64,000 bases of DNA from JALZMG01 sp963844175 (GTDB lineage Bacteria; Actinomycetota; Acidimicrobiia; Acidimicrobiales; Ilumatobacteraceae), in the NCBI GenBank assembly GCA_963844175.1, contig CAWJNE010000013.1:186001-250000 (forward strand), read 5' to 3'. The notes beneath the pieces are model-generated. The model was not told where the DNA came from. It saw nothing but the letters and a program-made list of their open reading frames with translations, and searched no databases. The translations under genes were made by a program, and so were the position numbers. Positions 1-9,718 of this stretch are shown here, piece by piece (positions within the stretch are counted from its first letter, which is position 1; the number at the start of each line of letters is the position of its first letter).

Positions 1-1264
1 CGAATCGGGTGGTGGCTCGGGCGGCGGCAGCGCCGACCTGGCCGGCACCGAGGTGACGGTGTTCGGCTCGGAGAGCTCCGACGTCGAGGCCGGCGCCATG
101 CAGGACGCCCTGAACGTCTTCGCCGAGGAGAACGGCATGACGATCACGTTCGTCGGTGCGCGCGACTTCGAGGAGCAGATCAACAGCCAGGTCGCCGGCG
201 GCAACCCGCCCGACATCGCCATCTTCCCGCAGCCGGGCAAGCTGCGCGGCTTCGCCGAGAGCGGGGACGTGTTCCCGTTGCCCGAAGACGTCGCCGCCTC
301 CGTCGCCGAGAACTGGGACGAGAACTGGCTCGGGTTCTGGCAGTCCGAGGACGGCACGCAGCTGGGTGCACCGGTCAAGTCCGACCTCAAGTCGCTCGTC
401 TGGTACAGCCCCGCCGCGTTCGCTGAGAAGGGCTACGAGGTGCCCGAGACGCTCGACGCCTTCATCGAGTTGACCGGCGCGATGATCGCCAACGGCGACA
501 CGCCGCTGTGCGTCGGCATCCAGTCCGGGCCGGCGACGGGGTGGCCCTTCACCGACTGGACCGAGGAGATGATCCTGCGCAACGAGGGCATCGACTACTA
601 CAACCAGTGGGTCGCCCACGAGGTGCCGTTCAACGACCCGCCGGTCGTGAACGCGATGACCCAGGTCGCCGACCTGTGGGCCACGCCGGACATGGTGTAC
701 GCCGCCGGTGGCACGATCTCGGCCACCCCGTTCGGTGACAACGCCCAGTCCCTCGTCGACGGCCAGTGCATGATGCACCGCCAGGCCAACTTCTTCGCCT
801 CCTTCTTCCCGGAGGGCACGGAGTACGGCGACGGCCCGGGGGCCATCGACACCTTCTACTTCCCGTCGAACGAGGGCGCCCCGATCCTCGTGGCCGGCAC
901 CAGCGCGGCGTCGTTCCGTGACGCGCCGGAGGTGTGGGCCGTCATCGACTACTACGGCTCCGCGGACTACGCCAACAACCGGCAGGCCGCGCAGCTGGCC
1001 CGCTTCGGCGCCGAGCCCGGCGGCGACTTCGTCTCCGGCTACCTCTCGGCCAACGAGAACGCCGACCCCGAGCTGTACAGCCCGCTCGAACAGGGCTTCC
1101 TCGAGGTCCTCGAGACGGGTGATCCGGCCGGCTTCGACGCCTCCGACCAGATGCCGGCCGAGGTCGGCTCGGGTGCCTTCTGGCGGGAGGCCACGGCCCT
1201 CGTCAACGGCGAGACGGATCCACAGGCCGCGGCCGACGCCATCGAGAGCGAATGGCCGAGCTGA
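1..1264 (+). CDS. Sugar ABC transporter substrate-binding lipoprotein, 5' end cut by window
   Basis: This is the extracellular solute-binding component of a carbohydrate importer of the alpha-glucoside (AglE-like) kind. The frame is open from base 2 and starts with a Gly/Ser-rich linker, the sort that follows a lipobox, so the signal peptide lies outside the window; the apparent GTG start at 53 is internal. Typical family 1 binding-protein stretches are visible: PPDIAIFPQPGKL near the start, LVWYSPAAF, and WPFTDWTEEMILRN. The C-terminus is intact, ending with a WREATALVNG helix. Two permease genes follow on the same strand and a MalK-type ATPase lies at 6620-7792, so a complete importer is present. 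The substrate is not certain; an alpha-glucoside or oligosaccharide is inferred from the overall resemblance. Confidence 0.9.
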   Translation, partial: ESGGGSGGGSADLAGTEVTVFGSESSDVEAGAMQDALNVFAEENGMTITFVGARDFEEQINSQVAGGNPPDIAIFPQPGKLRGFAESGDVFPLPEDVAASVAENWDENWLGFWQSEDGTQLGAPVKSDLKSLVWYSPAAFAEKGYEVPETLDAFIELTGAMIANGDTPLCVGIQSGPATGWPFTDWTEEMILRNEGIDYYNQWVAHEVPFNDPPVVNAMTQVADLWATPDMVYAAGGTISATPFGDNAQSLVDGQCMMHRQANFFASFFPEGTEYGDGPGAIDTFYFPSNEGAPILVAGTSAASFRDAPEVWAVIDYYGSADYANNRQAAQLARFGAEPGGDFVSGYLSANENADPELYSPLEQGFLEVLETGDPAGFDASDQMPAEVGSGAFWREATALVNGETDPQAAADAIESEWPS

Positions 1265-1286
1265 GCTGAGCTGGGAGTGACGCCGA

Positions 1287-1324
1287 CGGCGGTGTCGGTG
1301 ACAGCAACGTCACCGACACCGCCG
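1287..1324 (+). terminator. 16-bp hairpin between binding-protein and permease genes
   Basis: A perfect inverted repeat has 16-nt arms (1287-1302 and 1309-1324) around a 6-nt loop. It lies between the binding-protein stop and the permease ribosome binding site. No T tract follows. Such hairpins often stabilise the upstream binding-protein transcript or partly end transcription, so more binding protein than permease is made. That role is inferred from position. Confidence 0.6.
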
Positions 1325-1372
1325 GGCGGCGCGTAGCGTTCGCGACAACCAGGCATCCACAGGGGGGTGGGC

Positions 1373-3490
1373 ATGGCGATCACCGACGACGATCGGGAAC
1401 TCCAAGACTCCGGGGCCGACGCACCGATCGCCAAGACCATCGCCCGCCGCGATGCCGAGGCGGAGGTGAAGCGGGGCGGCGGGCTGAACGCCGGGAGCGT
1501 GTTCCGGCTCATCGTCCTCGTCGCCCTGCTGGTCTTCCTGGGGTTCATCGTCGGGCCCGGCGAGATGTTCTCGACGCTCATCCGGGTCGTCGTCGCCGTC
1601 GGCCTCACGGCGCTGGCGTTCATCGGCGCCAACCTGCTCTTCGATCAGGTCTACGCCCGGTGGACCCTGTTCAACACCATCATCGGCGTGGCGACCGGGG
1701 CGCTCGGCTTCGCCATCCTCGAGAGCAACAACCTGTTCCGGCCGCTGTTCGAGAGTCGGGTCAACGTGCTCGGCTTCGGGCCGTTCGACATCAACGGATG
1801 GCTGTGGGCCCTCATCGGTGGTGCCGCCCTCGGGCTCGTCATGTTCCTGCTGAGCGCCCCCCGCCAGCAGCTGGCCCGGGCTCCGCTGTCCGTCATCGGG
1901 TTCCTCGCCTTCGGGCTCCTCCTCGCCCTGGCCTTCGACGAGTCAGTCCGCCCCGCGTTCGACTGGGGCAAGCTCGTCGTGTCGGTGGCCGTCGCCATCG
2001 TCGTGTTCTGCGTGATCCAGTTGATCCGCCGGCGCGTGAGCAAGCTGCCCCTGACCGTCCTCACCGCGACCGGCGTGGGTTGGCTGGTCGGGGCCTGGGG
2101 TGGGGGCGACATCGGGCGCGGCAACCTGCAGGGCGTCCTCCTGGCCACGCTCGTGCCGGCCGGCCTGATCGGCCTGCGGATCGGGCTGGCCACCACGCCG
2201 ACGCTGTCCGAGCGCCGACGGATCGAGCAGAAAGCCCGGGTGTGGATCTTTGTGTCCCCAGCGCTGACGTTCGTCTCCATCGGCCTGGTCGCCCCGCTGA
2301 TCCGCACCATCTACCTGTCGTTCTTCAACAACAGCGGCGAGGAAGCCGTCGGCTGGGACAACTACACCTCGATCTTCACCAACGACAACACGATCAACTT
2401 CGACAACTGGACCGACGTCTTCACCAGCCGGATCACGATCATCGCCGTCGTGCTCCTCGCACTGGGGGTGCTCGGCGGCATCTACGGCGGACGCAAGACC
2501 CGCCAGGGCTTCGAGCGCAGCGGCGCGTCGATGGCGCCCCTCGGCGTCGGGTTCTTCCTGCTCGCCGTCGCCATCCTCGCCTCGGTGCGGGGCACGATCT
2601 TCAACAACATCTGGTGGGTCGTCGTCGTCACCGGGCTGTCGACGGCGATCGGCCTGGCCGTCGCCGTGCTCGCCGACCGATCGCGCGGCGAGAACATGGC
2701 CAAGTCGCTGATCTTCCTGCCGATGGCGATCTCGTTCGTCGGCGCCGGGATCATCTGGGCCTTCATGTACCAATCACGCGACATCCGCCAGGACCAGACG
2801 GGCGTTCTCAACGCCGTCTGGGTGTGGTTCGGCGAGGTCAGCTCGTCGGACACGGGCAAGTGGATCGCCGTGATCGTCCTCGGCGTGATCGCCGTCGCGC
2901 TCGCCTTCCTGGTCTACCGCGGGGTGAACGACGGGCGGCCGACGACGGCGGGCATCTCCCTCGGCCTGCTCGTGATCGTCTCCTTCCTGATCTACCGGTT
3001 CATCGGCCCAGGCCTCGGCGGGTTCGAGGAGGTCGACGGTGAGGTCCGCGCCGACCCGGTCCAGTTCTTCCAGGACATCCCGTTCAACAACATGTGGCTG
3101 ATGGTCATCCTGATCTGGATCCAGACCGGCTTCGCGATGGTCATCCTCTCGGCGGCGATCAAGGCCGTACCGACCGAGCTGACCGAGGCGGCGCGCATCG
3201 ACGGCGCCACCGAGTCGCAGGTGTTCTGGCGGGTCACCGTGCCACAGATCGCCCCGACCATCGGCGTGGTGGTCACCACGCTGATCGTGACCGTGATGAA
3301 GGTGTTCGACATCGTGAAGGTCACGACCGGCGGCACCTCCGGCACGGAGGTGATCGCCAACGAGATGTACACCAGGGCGTTCGGCAACTCGAACATCGGC
3401 CTCGGCTCGGCACTGGCCGTCGTGCTGTTCGTGTCGATCCTGCCGGTGATGTGGGTGAACATCCGCCGCATGCGCAAGAACGCGATCTGA
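1373..3490 (+). CDS. ABC transporter permease, MalF/AglF type, oversized
   Basis: Integral membrane permease subunit of the sugar importer. The C-terminal part holds the ABC permease core with the EAA loop EAARIDGATESQVFWRVTVP, which contacts the ATPase. The protein is about 705 residues, more than twice the usual 290-330. About 280 extra residues precede the first classical permease helix (WIFVSPALTFVSIGLVAPL) and contain six or more hydrophobic segments. Additional membrane segments are inserted within the core. ATG at 1373 is preferred because AGGGGGG at 1361-1367 sits 5 nt upstream; the GTG at 1367 overlaps that site. The next permease gene starts 10 nt after the stop. Confidence 0.9.
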   Translation: MAITDDDRELQDSGADAPIAKTIARRDAEAEVKRGGGLNAGSVFRLIVLVALLVFLGFIVGPGEMFSTLIRVVVAVGLTALAFIGANLLFDQVYARWTLFNTIIGVATGALGFAILESNNLFRPLFESRVNVLGFGPFDINGWLWALIGGAALGLVMFLLSAPRQQLARAPLSVIGFLAFGLLLALAFDESVRPAFDWGKLVVSVAVAIVVFCVIQLIRRRVSKLPLTVLTATGVGWLVGAWGGGDIGRGNLQGVLLATLVPAGLIGLRIGLATTPTLSERRRIEQKARVWIFVSPALTFVSIGLVAPLIRTIYLSFFNNSGEEAVGWDNYTSIFTNDNTINFDNWTDVFTSRITIIAVVLLALGVLGGIYGGRKTRQGFERSGASMAPLGVGFFLLAVAILASVRGTIFNNIWWVVVVTGLSTAIGLAVAVLADRSRGENMAKSLIFLPMAISFVGAGIIWAFMYQSRDIRQDQTGVLNAVWVWFGEVSSSDTGKWIAVIVLGVIAVALAFLVYRGVNDGRPTTAGISLGLLVIVSFLIYRFIGPGLGGFEEVDGEVRADPVQFFQDIPFNNMWLMVILIWIQTGFAMVILSAAIKAVPTELTEAARIDGATESQVFWRVTVPQIAPTIGVVVTTLIVTVMKVFDIVKVTTGGTSGTEVIANEMYTRAFGNSNIGLGSALAVVLFVSILPVMWVNIRRMRKNAI

Positions 3491-3500
3491 GGAGTCGACC

Positions 3501-4457
3501 GTGGCAACAGCGATCGTCGATCCGTCTGCACCCTCCAAGGGTCCCGGCGGCGGGATCTACCGGTTCCTCCGCGGGATCCCCACGTGGGTCCTGTGGCTGC
3601 TCGTCGTGGTGTGGTGCGTCCCGACCCTCGGCCTCCTCGTCAACTCCTTCCGGGGACGGGACGAGCAGCGCACGTCGGGGTGGTGGACGGTGTTCACCGG
3701 CAACTTCGACGGGTTCACGTTGGACAACTACCGCGAGGTGCTGTCGGCCTCGGGGCAGACGGACATCAAGACCGGGCTCGCCAACTCCCTGGCCATCGCC
3801 CTGCCGGCCACGATCATCCCGATCGCCTTCGCCGCCTTCGCCGCCTACGCCTTCGCCTGGATGGACTTCAAGGGTCGCGAACCACTGTTCATCGGCACCG
3901 TCGCACTGCTGGCCATCCCGACGCAGCTGGCCCTGATCCCGCTGCTGCAGATGTACGTCGGCGGCGCCCACCTCACCATGCCATGGTTCGACAAGACGAT
4001 CACGCTGATCCCCGACCTCGACCTCGCCGGGACGACGACAGCGGTCTGGCTGACGCACACGGCGTTCGGCATGCCGTTCGCCATCTTCCTCCTGCACAAC
4101 TACATGTCGTCGTTGCCGAAGGATCTGTTCGAGGCGGCGAAGATCGACGGCGCCAGCCACTTCAAGATCTTCTACAAGCTGGTCCTGCCGCTCTCCGTGC
4201 CGGTGCTGGCGGCGTTCGCCATCTTCCAGTTCCTGTGGACGTGGAACGACTACCTGATCGCCCTGGTCATGGTCGGCGCCAACCCCGACGCCCTGCCGGC
4301 GACCGTGAAGCTGGCCTCGCAGGCAGGCGAGTTCGGCCGGCTGGAGCACCTCCTGACCGCCGGCGCCTTCCTCCAGGCGGCCATCCCGTTGGCCGTGTTC
4401 TTCCTGCTGCAGCGATTCTTCGTCCGCGGCATCCTCGCCGGTTCCGTCAAGGGCTGA
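3501..4457 (+). CDS. ABC transporter permease, MalG/AglG type
   Basis: Second membrane permease of the sugar importer, 318 residues, a normal family length. It shows the N-terminal helix WVLWLLVVVWCVPTLGLLVNS, the EAA loop EAAKIDGASHFKIFYKLVLP and the C-terminal motif FFLLQRFFVRGILAGSVKG typical of MalG relatives. The GTG start at 3501 has GGAG at 3491-3494. The gene lies 10 nt after the large permease gene and 21 nt before the aldo/keto reductase, consistent with one operon. Confidence 0.93.
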   Translation: MATAIVDPSAPSKGPGGGIYRFLRGIPTWVLWLLVVVWCVPTLGLLVNSFRGRDEQRTSGWWTVFTGNFDGFTLDNYREVLSASGQTDIKTGLANSLAIALPATIIPIAFAAFAAYAFAWMDFKGREPLFIGTVALLAIPTQLALIPLLQMYVGGAHLTMPWFDKTITLIPDLDLAGTTTAVWLTHTAFGMPFAIFLLHNYMSSLPKDLFEAAKIDGASHFKIFYKLVLPLSVPVLAAFAIFQFLWTWNDYLIALVMVGANPDALPATVKLASQAGEFGRLEHLLTAGAFLQAAIPLAVFFLLQRFFVRGILAGSVKG

Positions 4458-4478
4458 CCGGCGCGCGACGCTGCTCCA

Positions 4479-5382
4479 ATGGCCGGTCTGATCGACGCGT
4501 CCCCACGCCGCCTCGGCTCGCTCGGTGAGGTCGGGCCGCTGGCCCTCGGGCAGTGGCGCTTCACCACCGACGACTCGGCCGATGCGCAGGCGCTGGTCGA
4601 GGGCGCGCTCGATGCCGGGCTGAACCTGATCGACACGGCCGACGTCTATGGCCTGGACTGGGGCGGCACCGGCTTCGGATCGTGCGAGGAGCTGCTCGGC
4701 AAGGTGCTCGCCAACGCGCCCGCGCTGCGCGATCGCATGGTGCTGGCCACCAAGGGTGGCATCGTGCCGCCGACGCCGTACGACTCCAGCCCCCGTGCCC
4801 TGCGGCGGGCCGTCAGACGCGTCGCAGCGCCGGCTCGGCGTCGATGTCATCGACCTGTGGCAGGTCCACCGGCCGGACCTGCTGACCCACCCGGCCGACG
4901 TGGCCGAGACGCTCGCCGCACTGCGCGCCGAGGGCGCCATCCGCGAAGTGGGGGTGAGCAACCACACGCCGGCCCAGGTCGCCGCCCTCCAGGCCCACCT
5001 GCCGTTCCCCCTGGTCACGAACCAACCCGAGTATTCGGCGGCACACCTCGACCCGCTGCGCGACGGCACGTTCGACGCCTGCATGCGCGACGGGCTCGTG
5101 CCGCTGGTGTGGAGCCCGCTGGCCGGTGGCCGGCTGGTCAGCGGCGACGGGATGCGTCCCGAGCTGCTCGACGTGCTGGACGGGCTGGCCGGGCGCGAGG
5201 GCGTGGACCGGGCGACCATCGCGCTGGCCTTCGTCCTGGCCCACCCCGTACGCCCGGTGGCGATCATCGGCACCCAGCGGGTCGAGCGGATCCAGGCCGC
5301 CCGCGCCGCCCTCGACGTGACCCTCGAACGGGCCGACGTCTACGCCGTCATCCAGGCCTCCGAGGGGGTGCCGCTGCCGTGA
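4479..5382 (+). pseudogene. Aldo/keto reductase, interrupted by a +1 frameshift
   Basis: NAD(P)H-dependent oxidoreductase of the aldo/keto reductase fold. The first part reads MAGLIDASPRRLGSLGEVGP, then LIDTADVYG (catalytic Asp and Tyr) and VLATKGG (catalytic Lys). The frame is lost near 4815 and the rest of the family continues one frame over: LGVDVIDLWQVHRPD, then GVSNHT and LAHPVRPVAIIGTQ. Deleting the A at 4815 (gtcAgacgcg) joins the halves as RRAVDASQRRLGVD, giving a normal 300-residue enzyme. The length of 904 nt is 3n+1. It follows the permease gene by 21 nt, so it probably belongs to the sugar-uptake operon. Real pseudogene versus sequencing insertion cannot be decided from one sequence. 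Confidence 0.85.
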
Positions 5383-5428
5383 GGGAGCGAGTCGTCGAGC
5401 GAGCGAACCTTCGGCTCGGTCCGTTCGG

Positions 5429-5492
5429 TCATTGGTGCCCGGTCGAGACCGCTGGGTCGAACGCGTCGCGTCGATCGCTGGTGCACCAATGA
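5429..5492 (+). promoter_or_regulatory. Inverted repeat overlapping the start codon of the LLM oxidoreductase gene
   Basis: A 10-nt perfect inverted repeat, TCATTGGTGC at 5429-5438 and GCACCAATGA at 5483-5492, encloses 44 nt. The right arm contains the ATG at 5489. It could be an operator or an mRNA fold that masks the start. No function is proven. Confidence 0.35.
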
Positions 5493-6556
5493 GTGAGCTT
5501 GCGTGGTTCGGGGCGCTGTGCGACGACGACTACGAGTTCCTCGGCCAGCCCGACCCGGCGCTGGCCAGCTCGTGGCCGCACTGTCGGGACATCGTGCAGA
5601 CCGCCGACCGGCTCGGGTTCGACAACGTGCTGCTCCCCTCGGGCTACGAGCTGGGCATCGACGCCACGGCGTTCGCCGCCGCCATCGCCACCCACACCGA
5701 ACAGATCAACCTGCTGCTGGCGGTGCGCATGGGCGAGCTGTGGATCCCCCAGCTCGCCCGCCAGCTGGCCACGATCGATGGCATGTCGAACGGCCGGCTG
5801 ACGATCAACATCATCTCCTCGGACATCCCCGGGGAGCAGCTGCCGTCCGCCCCGCGCTACCAGCGGACCAGGGAGTGGATGGTCGCCCTGCGGACGCTGC
5901 TCGACGGTCAGCGCGTCGACCTGGACGGCGAGTTCGTGCAGCTGCACCTCGACCCGCCGAGGGCTCGGACCGTGTCCGGGCGCTGCCCGCCGATGTACTT
6001 CGGGGGCTTCTCCGACGACGCCAAGGACGTCGCCGCCGAGCACGCCGACGTGTTCCTGACCTGGCCCGACACCGTCGCCTCCGTCGGCGGCACCGTCGAC
6101 GAGTTGCGGGAGCGGGCGGCGGGGTACGGGCGCACGCTCGACTTCGGGCTGCGCGCCCACGTGATCGTGCGCGAGAGCGAGGCCGACGCCAAGGCCGCCG
6201 CCCAGCGCCTGGTGTCGAAGCTGGACGACGCGGAGGGCGCCAAGATCCGCTCCAAGTCGCTCGATGCGGCATCGGTCGGCGTCCAGCGGCAGGCCGCGCT
6301 GCGCGAGGCGGCGACGGACGACGGTTTCGTCGAGGAGGCGCTGTGGACCGGGGTGGGACGGGCCCGCAGCGGCGCCGGCGCGGCGATCGTCGGTGACCCG
6401 GACCAGGTGCTGGCCAAGCTGCGCGCCTACGAGGGCGTCGGCATCACGGCGTTCATCCTGTCCGGCTACCCGCACGAGGCCGAGGCCGAGCTGTTCGCCC
6501 GCCACGTCCTCCCCCGCCTGGACCACACCCGCCTGTGGACCGGCACCGCCCCCTGA
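5489..6556 (+). CDS. LLM-class FMN-dependent monooxygenase, SsuD-like
   Basis: A luciferase-like TIM-barrel oxidoreductase close to alkanesulfonate monooxygenases, which use reduced FMN and oxygen to remove sulfite from sulfonates. Visible hallmarks are the early GALCDDDYEFLG segment, ADRLGFDNVLLPSGYELG, LLLAVRMGELWIPQLARQLA, the phosphate-binding stretch NGRLTINIISS, and near the end VGDPDQVLAKLRAYEGVGIT followed by FILSGYPHEAEAE. It is 355 residues from ATG 5489; a GTG at 5432 would add an unlikely arginine-rich leader. It lies about 100 nt after the aldo/keto reductase, with a family-like GAGCGAGCG spacer between. The physiological substrate is not known. Confidence 0.88.
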   Translation: MSELAWFGALCDDDYEFLGQPDPALASSWPHCRDIVQTADRLGFDNVLLPSGYELGIDATAFAAAIATHTEQINLLLAVRMGELWIPQLARQLATIDGMSNGRLTINIISSDIPGEQLPSAPRYQRTREWMVALRTLLDGQRVDLDGEFVQLHLDPPRARTVSGRCPPMYFGGFSDDAKDVAAEHADVFLTWPDTVASVGGTVDELRERAAGYGRTLDFGLRAHVIVRESEADAKAAAQRLVSKLDDAEGAKIRSKSLDAASVGVQRQAALREAATDDGFVEEALWTGVGRARSGAGAAIVGDPDQVLAKLRAYEGVGITAFILSGYPHEAEAELFARHVLPRLDHTRLWTGTAP

Positions 6557-6568
6557 CCTCGTCTCGTT

Positions 6569-6592
6569 ACCAACGTTGGTGTCAGATCTGAC
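6569..6592. terminator. Two adjacent 12-bp palindromes between convergent genes
   Basis: ACCAACGTTGGT (6569-6580) and GTCAGATCTGAC (6581-6592) are perfect palindromes placed between the tail-to-tail LLM and ATPase genes. GTCAGATCTGAC is also the centre of the 58-bp palindrome at 31547-31604. A terminator-like role is inferred from position only. Confidence 0.35.
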
Positions 6593-6619
6593 CCCGCAGC
6601 CGAAGGAGGACGAGCCGGG

Positions 6620-7792
<1,173 letters not shown>

Positions 7793-7856
7793 CCGTCAAC
7801 CGTAGTCCCCCTGGTCAGGGCCCCGGGAACACAGGTCGCCGCTAGCGTCGCCCGGC

Positions 7857-8453
7857 GTGAACCAGACCAAAACGCGGCTGCAGTCGCTCGGATTGCTCGA
7901 CCGGGCACTGCGGGCGACCACCGACGAGGAGCTGCAGACGGTGATCGACGCGCTCGGTGACGACCACCGTGAGGCGCTCGAGCGGCTCGTCGGCGGCGAG
8001 GTCACGCCGGCGTCCGTCCGCGAGTCCTCGGCCAAGGGACGCATCGACGGCACGATGGAGAGCGTCGCCCTCGTGCTGACGGATGCCGCCCTCGCCGACT
8101 GCATCGACAAGCTGGGCGAGCACGCCGACAATCCGAGCACCGACCAGCTCAAGGAGGTGCTGCCGGGCATCGTCGAGCGCCACGGGATCGGCGCCACCCG
8201 TGTGATGCTGGCGTCGACGGTCGCCGGCGAGGCCAGCGCGGCGGCGATCATCCGCGACCTGTTGAAGCGCGACGAGCTCGTCGCCCTGCCGCCCGCCGAG
8301 CCGGCCCGGCCGAGCCCGATCGTGCGGGCCCCGCAGGTGTCCGACGTCGAGCGCGACGCGCTGAGGGCCAAGCGCCTGGAGATGCGGCGCAAGAAGCAGG
8401 CCGACGCGCGCACCCGGCGCGAGCAGTCGGCCAAGGCCCGCCACCGCGCCTGA
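7857..8453 (+). CDS. Hypothetical alpha-helical protein with basic tail
   Basis: A 198-residue protein that I do not recognise. It starts with a GTG at 7857, 64 nt from the divergent ATPase gene. It is predicted to be almost entirely helical: an N-terminal segment RLQSLGLLDRALRATTDEEL, a central VLPGIVERHGIGATRVMLAS region, and a strongly basic C-terminal tail RLEMRRKKQADARTRREQSA. There is no signal peptide or membrane segment. The basic tail could contact nucleic acid or membranes. It ends 5 nt before the end of the convergent glycosylase gene. Confidence 0.7.
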   Translation: MNQTKTRLQSLGLLDRALRATTDEELQTVIDALGDDHREALERLVGGEVTPASVRESSAKGRIDGTMESVALVLTDAALADCIDKLGEHADNPSTDQLKEVLPGIVERHGIGATRVMLASTVAGEASAAAIIRDLLKRDELVALPPAEPARPSPIVRAPQVSDVERDALRAKRLEMRRKKQADARTRREQSAKARHRA

Positions 8454-8458
8454 CCTCG

Positions 8459-9325
8459 TCACTCGGCGGGGAAGCCGGCCGCCCGCCAGACGTGGTGGAG
8501 GGCGTACGTGCGCCACGGTCGCCATCGTGTGGCATGGTCGGCGTCGACGCCGAGGCGCTGCAGCCCGACCTTGACCCCGAGGTCGGTGGGCAGGAACACG
8601 TCCGGGTCCCCGAGGCCACGCATCCGCACGTAGCCGGCGGTCCACGGGCCGATCCCGGGCACGGCGAGCAGCATCGCTTCCGCGTCGTCCCGAGCGACGT
8701 CGTGGTCGAGCACGACCTGACCCGCCTCGACGCGAGTGGCCAGCTGGACGATCGTGCGCCGGCGGCTCATCGGCATCGGCAGGAGGGCCGGGTCGATGCG
8801 CGCCAGCGCCGCCGGGGTGGGGAACCGGTGCGTCACCGGGCCGCCGCCGACCACCAGCGGCCGGCCGGCGCTGGCGACGATCCGCCCGGCCACGGTGCGC
8901 GCCCCGGCGACGGAGATCTGCTGGCCGATGACGGCCCGCACCGCTGTCTCGAACGGGTCGACGCTGCCGCCGACGCGCAGCCCGGGCGCCGTGGCGACCA
9001 GCGGGGCGAGCACGTCGTCGGCGCCCAGCGAGGCGTCGATCACCACCGGCTCGGCGTCGAGGTCGAGCAGCCGCCGCACCCGACGGACCGCTTCGTCGAG
9101 GTCGCCGCCGTCGGCCAGCTCGAACACCGCCCGCACCGTGGCACCATCGCCTGGCGTCAGGGCGGCCACCCCGTCACCGCCCGGCAGCGACAGCGCCCGG
9201 TGGAACGTCTGGCCGTCCCACGCCTCGACCCCGGGCACGGCCCGGGCGGCGACGAAGGCGAACAGGTGGCGGGCGGCGAACGGTGGTGCGGTCCGCAGCT
9301 CGACCTCGACCCTCGTCATGCCCAT
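8459..9325 (-). CDS. DNA-3-methyladenine glycosylase II family protein, AlkA-like
   Basis: A base-excision repair glycosylase that removes alkylated purines. The C-terminal half carries the helix-hairpin-helix-GPD signature: AVPGIGPWTAGYVRMRGLGD at about 221-240, followed by the catalytic aspartate in FLPTDLGV (Asp248). The preceding SVDPFETAVRAVIGQQISVA stretch is diagnostic for AlkA and DNA-3-methyladenine glycosylases. It is 288 residues, the usual size for AlkA lacking the Ada part. The N-terminal 110 residues form the AlkA_N-like beta domain. ATG at 9325 or the in-frame ATG at 9319 could be used. The gene lies downstream of a repeat cluster that separates it from the MFS gene. Confidence 0.9.
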   Translation of the reverse strand: MGMTRVEVELRTAPPFAARHLFAFVAARAVPGVEAWDGQTFHRALSLPGGDGVAALTPGDGATVRAVFELADGGDLDEAVRRVRRLLDLDAEPVVIDASLGADDVLAPLVATAPGLRVGGSVDPFETAVRAVIGQQISVAGARTVAGRIVASAGRPLVVGGGPVTHRFPTPAALARIDPALLPMPMSRRRTIVQLATRVEAGQVVLDHDVARDDAEAMLLAVPGIGPWTAGYVRMRGLGDPDVFLPTDLGVKVGLQRLGVDADHATRWRPWRTYALHHVWRAAGFPAE

Positions 9326-9390
9326 CCGAGGGTTTCACATCCTGCGAGGGTCCGACGCACCCCATCCGGCACAGAAACCCTCGGAGGAGC

Positions 9391-9718
9391 GAACGAGGCC
9401 ATCAAGTCAGTCCCCGAGCGTTCGTTACGCAGCGAGCGTGACAGCCCAGGCCGGCCTTGCCCGGCCCAGCCGAGCGAGCGGAGTCTTCGGAGCGAACGAG
9501 GCCATCAAGTCAGTCCCCGAGCGTTCGTTACGCAGCGAGCATGACAGCCCAGGCCGGCCTTGCCCGGCCCAGCCGAGCGAGCGGAGTCTTCGGAGCGAAC
9601 GAGGCCATCAAGTCAGTCCCCGAGCGTTCGTTACGCAGCGAGCGTGACAGCCCAGGCCGGCCTTGCCCGGCCCAGCCGAGCGAGCGGAGTCTTCGGAGCG
9701 AACGAGGCCATCAAGTCA
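9391..9718. repeat. Tandem 103-bp repeat cluster at the 3' end of the MFS gene
   Basis: Three full copies plus a partial copy of a 103-bp unit begin at 9391, 9494, 9597 and 9700 and are nearly identical. Each unit holds a GGCCGG/CCGGCC hairpin, the shared core GCCGAGCGAGCGGAGTCTTC and a GGCCATCAAGTCAGT end. The last copy runs into the stop codon of the minus-strand MFS gene, so on that strand the unit begins with TGA. Long open frames across this region are by-products of the repetition, not genes. Confidence 0.85.

Noticed and set aside
3321..5273. Very long minus-strand frame opposite the permease and reductase genes
   Set aside because: It is a high-GC shadow of three real plus-strand genes and has no recognisable domain.
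4479..5382. Programmed +1 frameshifting in the aldo/keto reductase and the other broken genes
   Set aside because: The seven sites share no slippery motif, rare-codon context or downstream structure, and the families are not known to use frameshifting. Sequencing insertion is simpler.
9391..9718. Regularly spaced repeats resembling a CRISPR array
   Set aside because: The whole 103-bp unit repeats, including what would be spacers; there is no short palindromic repeat with unique spacers and no cas gene nearby. The same holds for 15149-15620.
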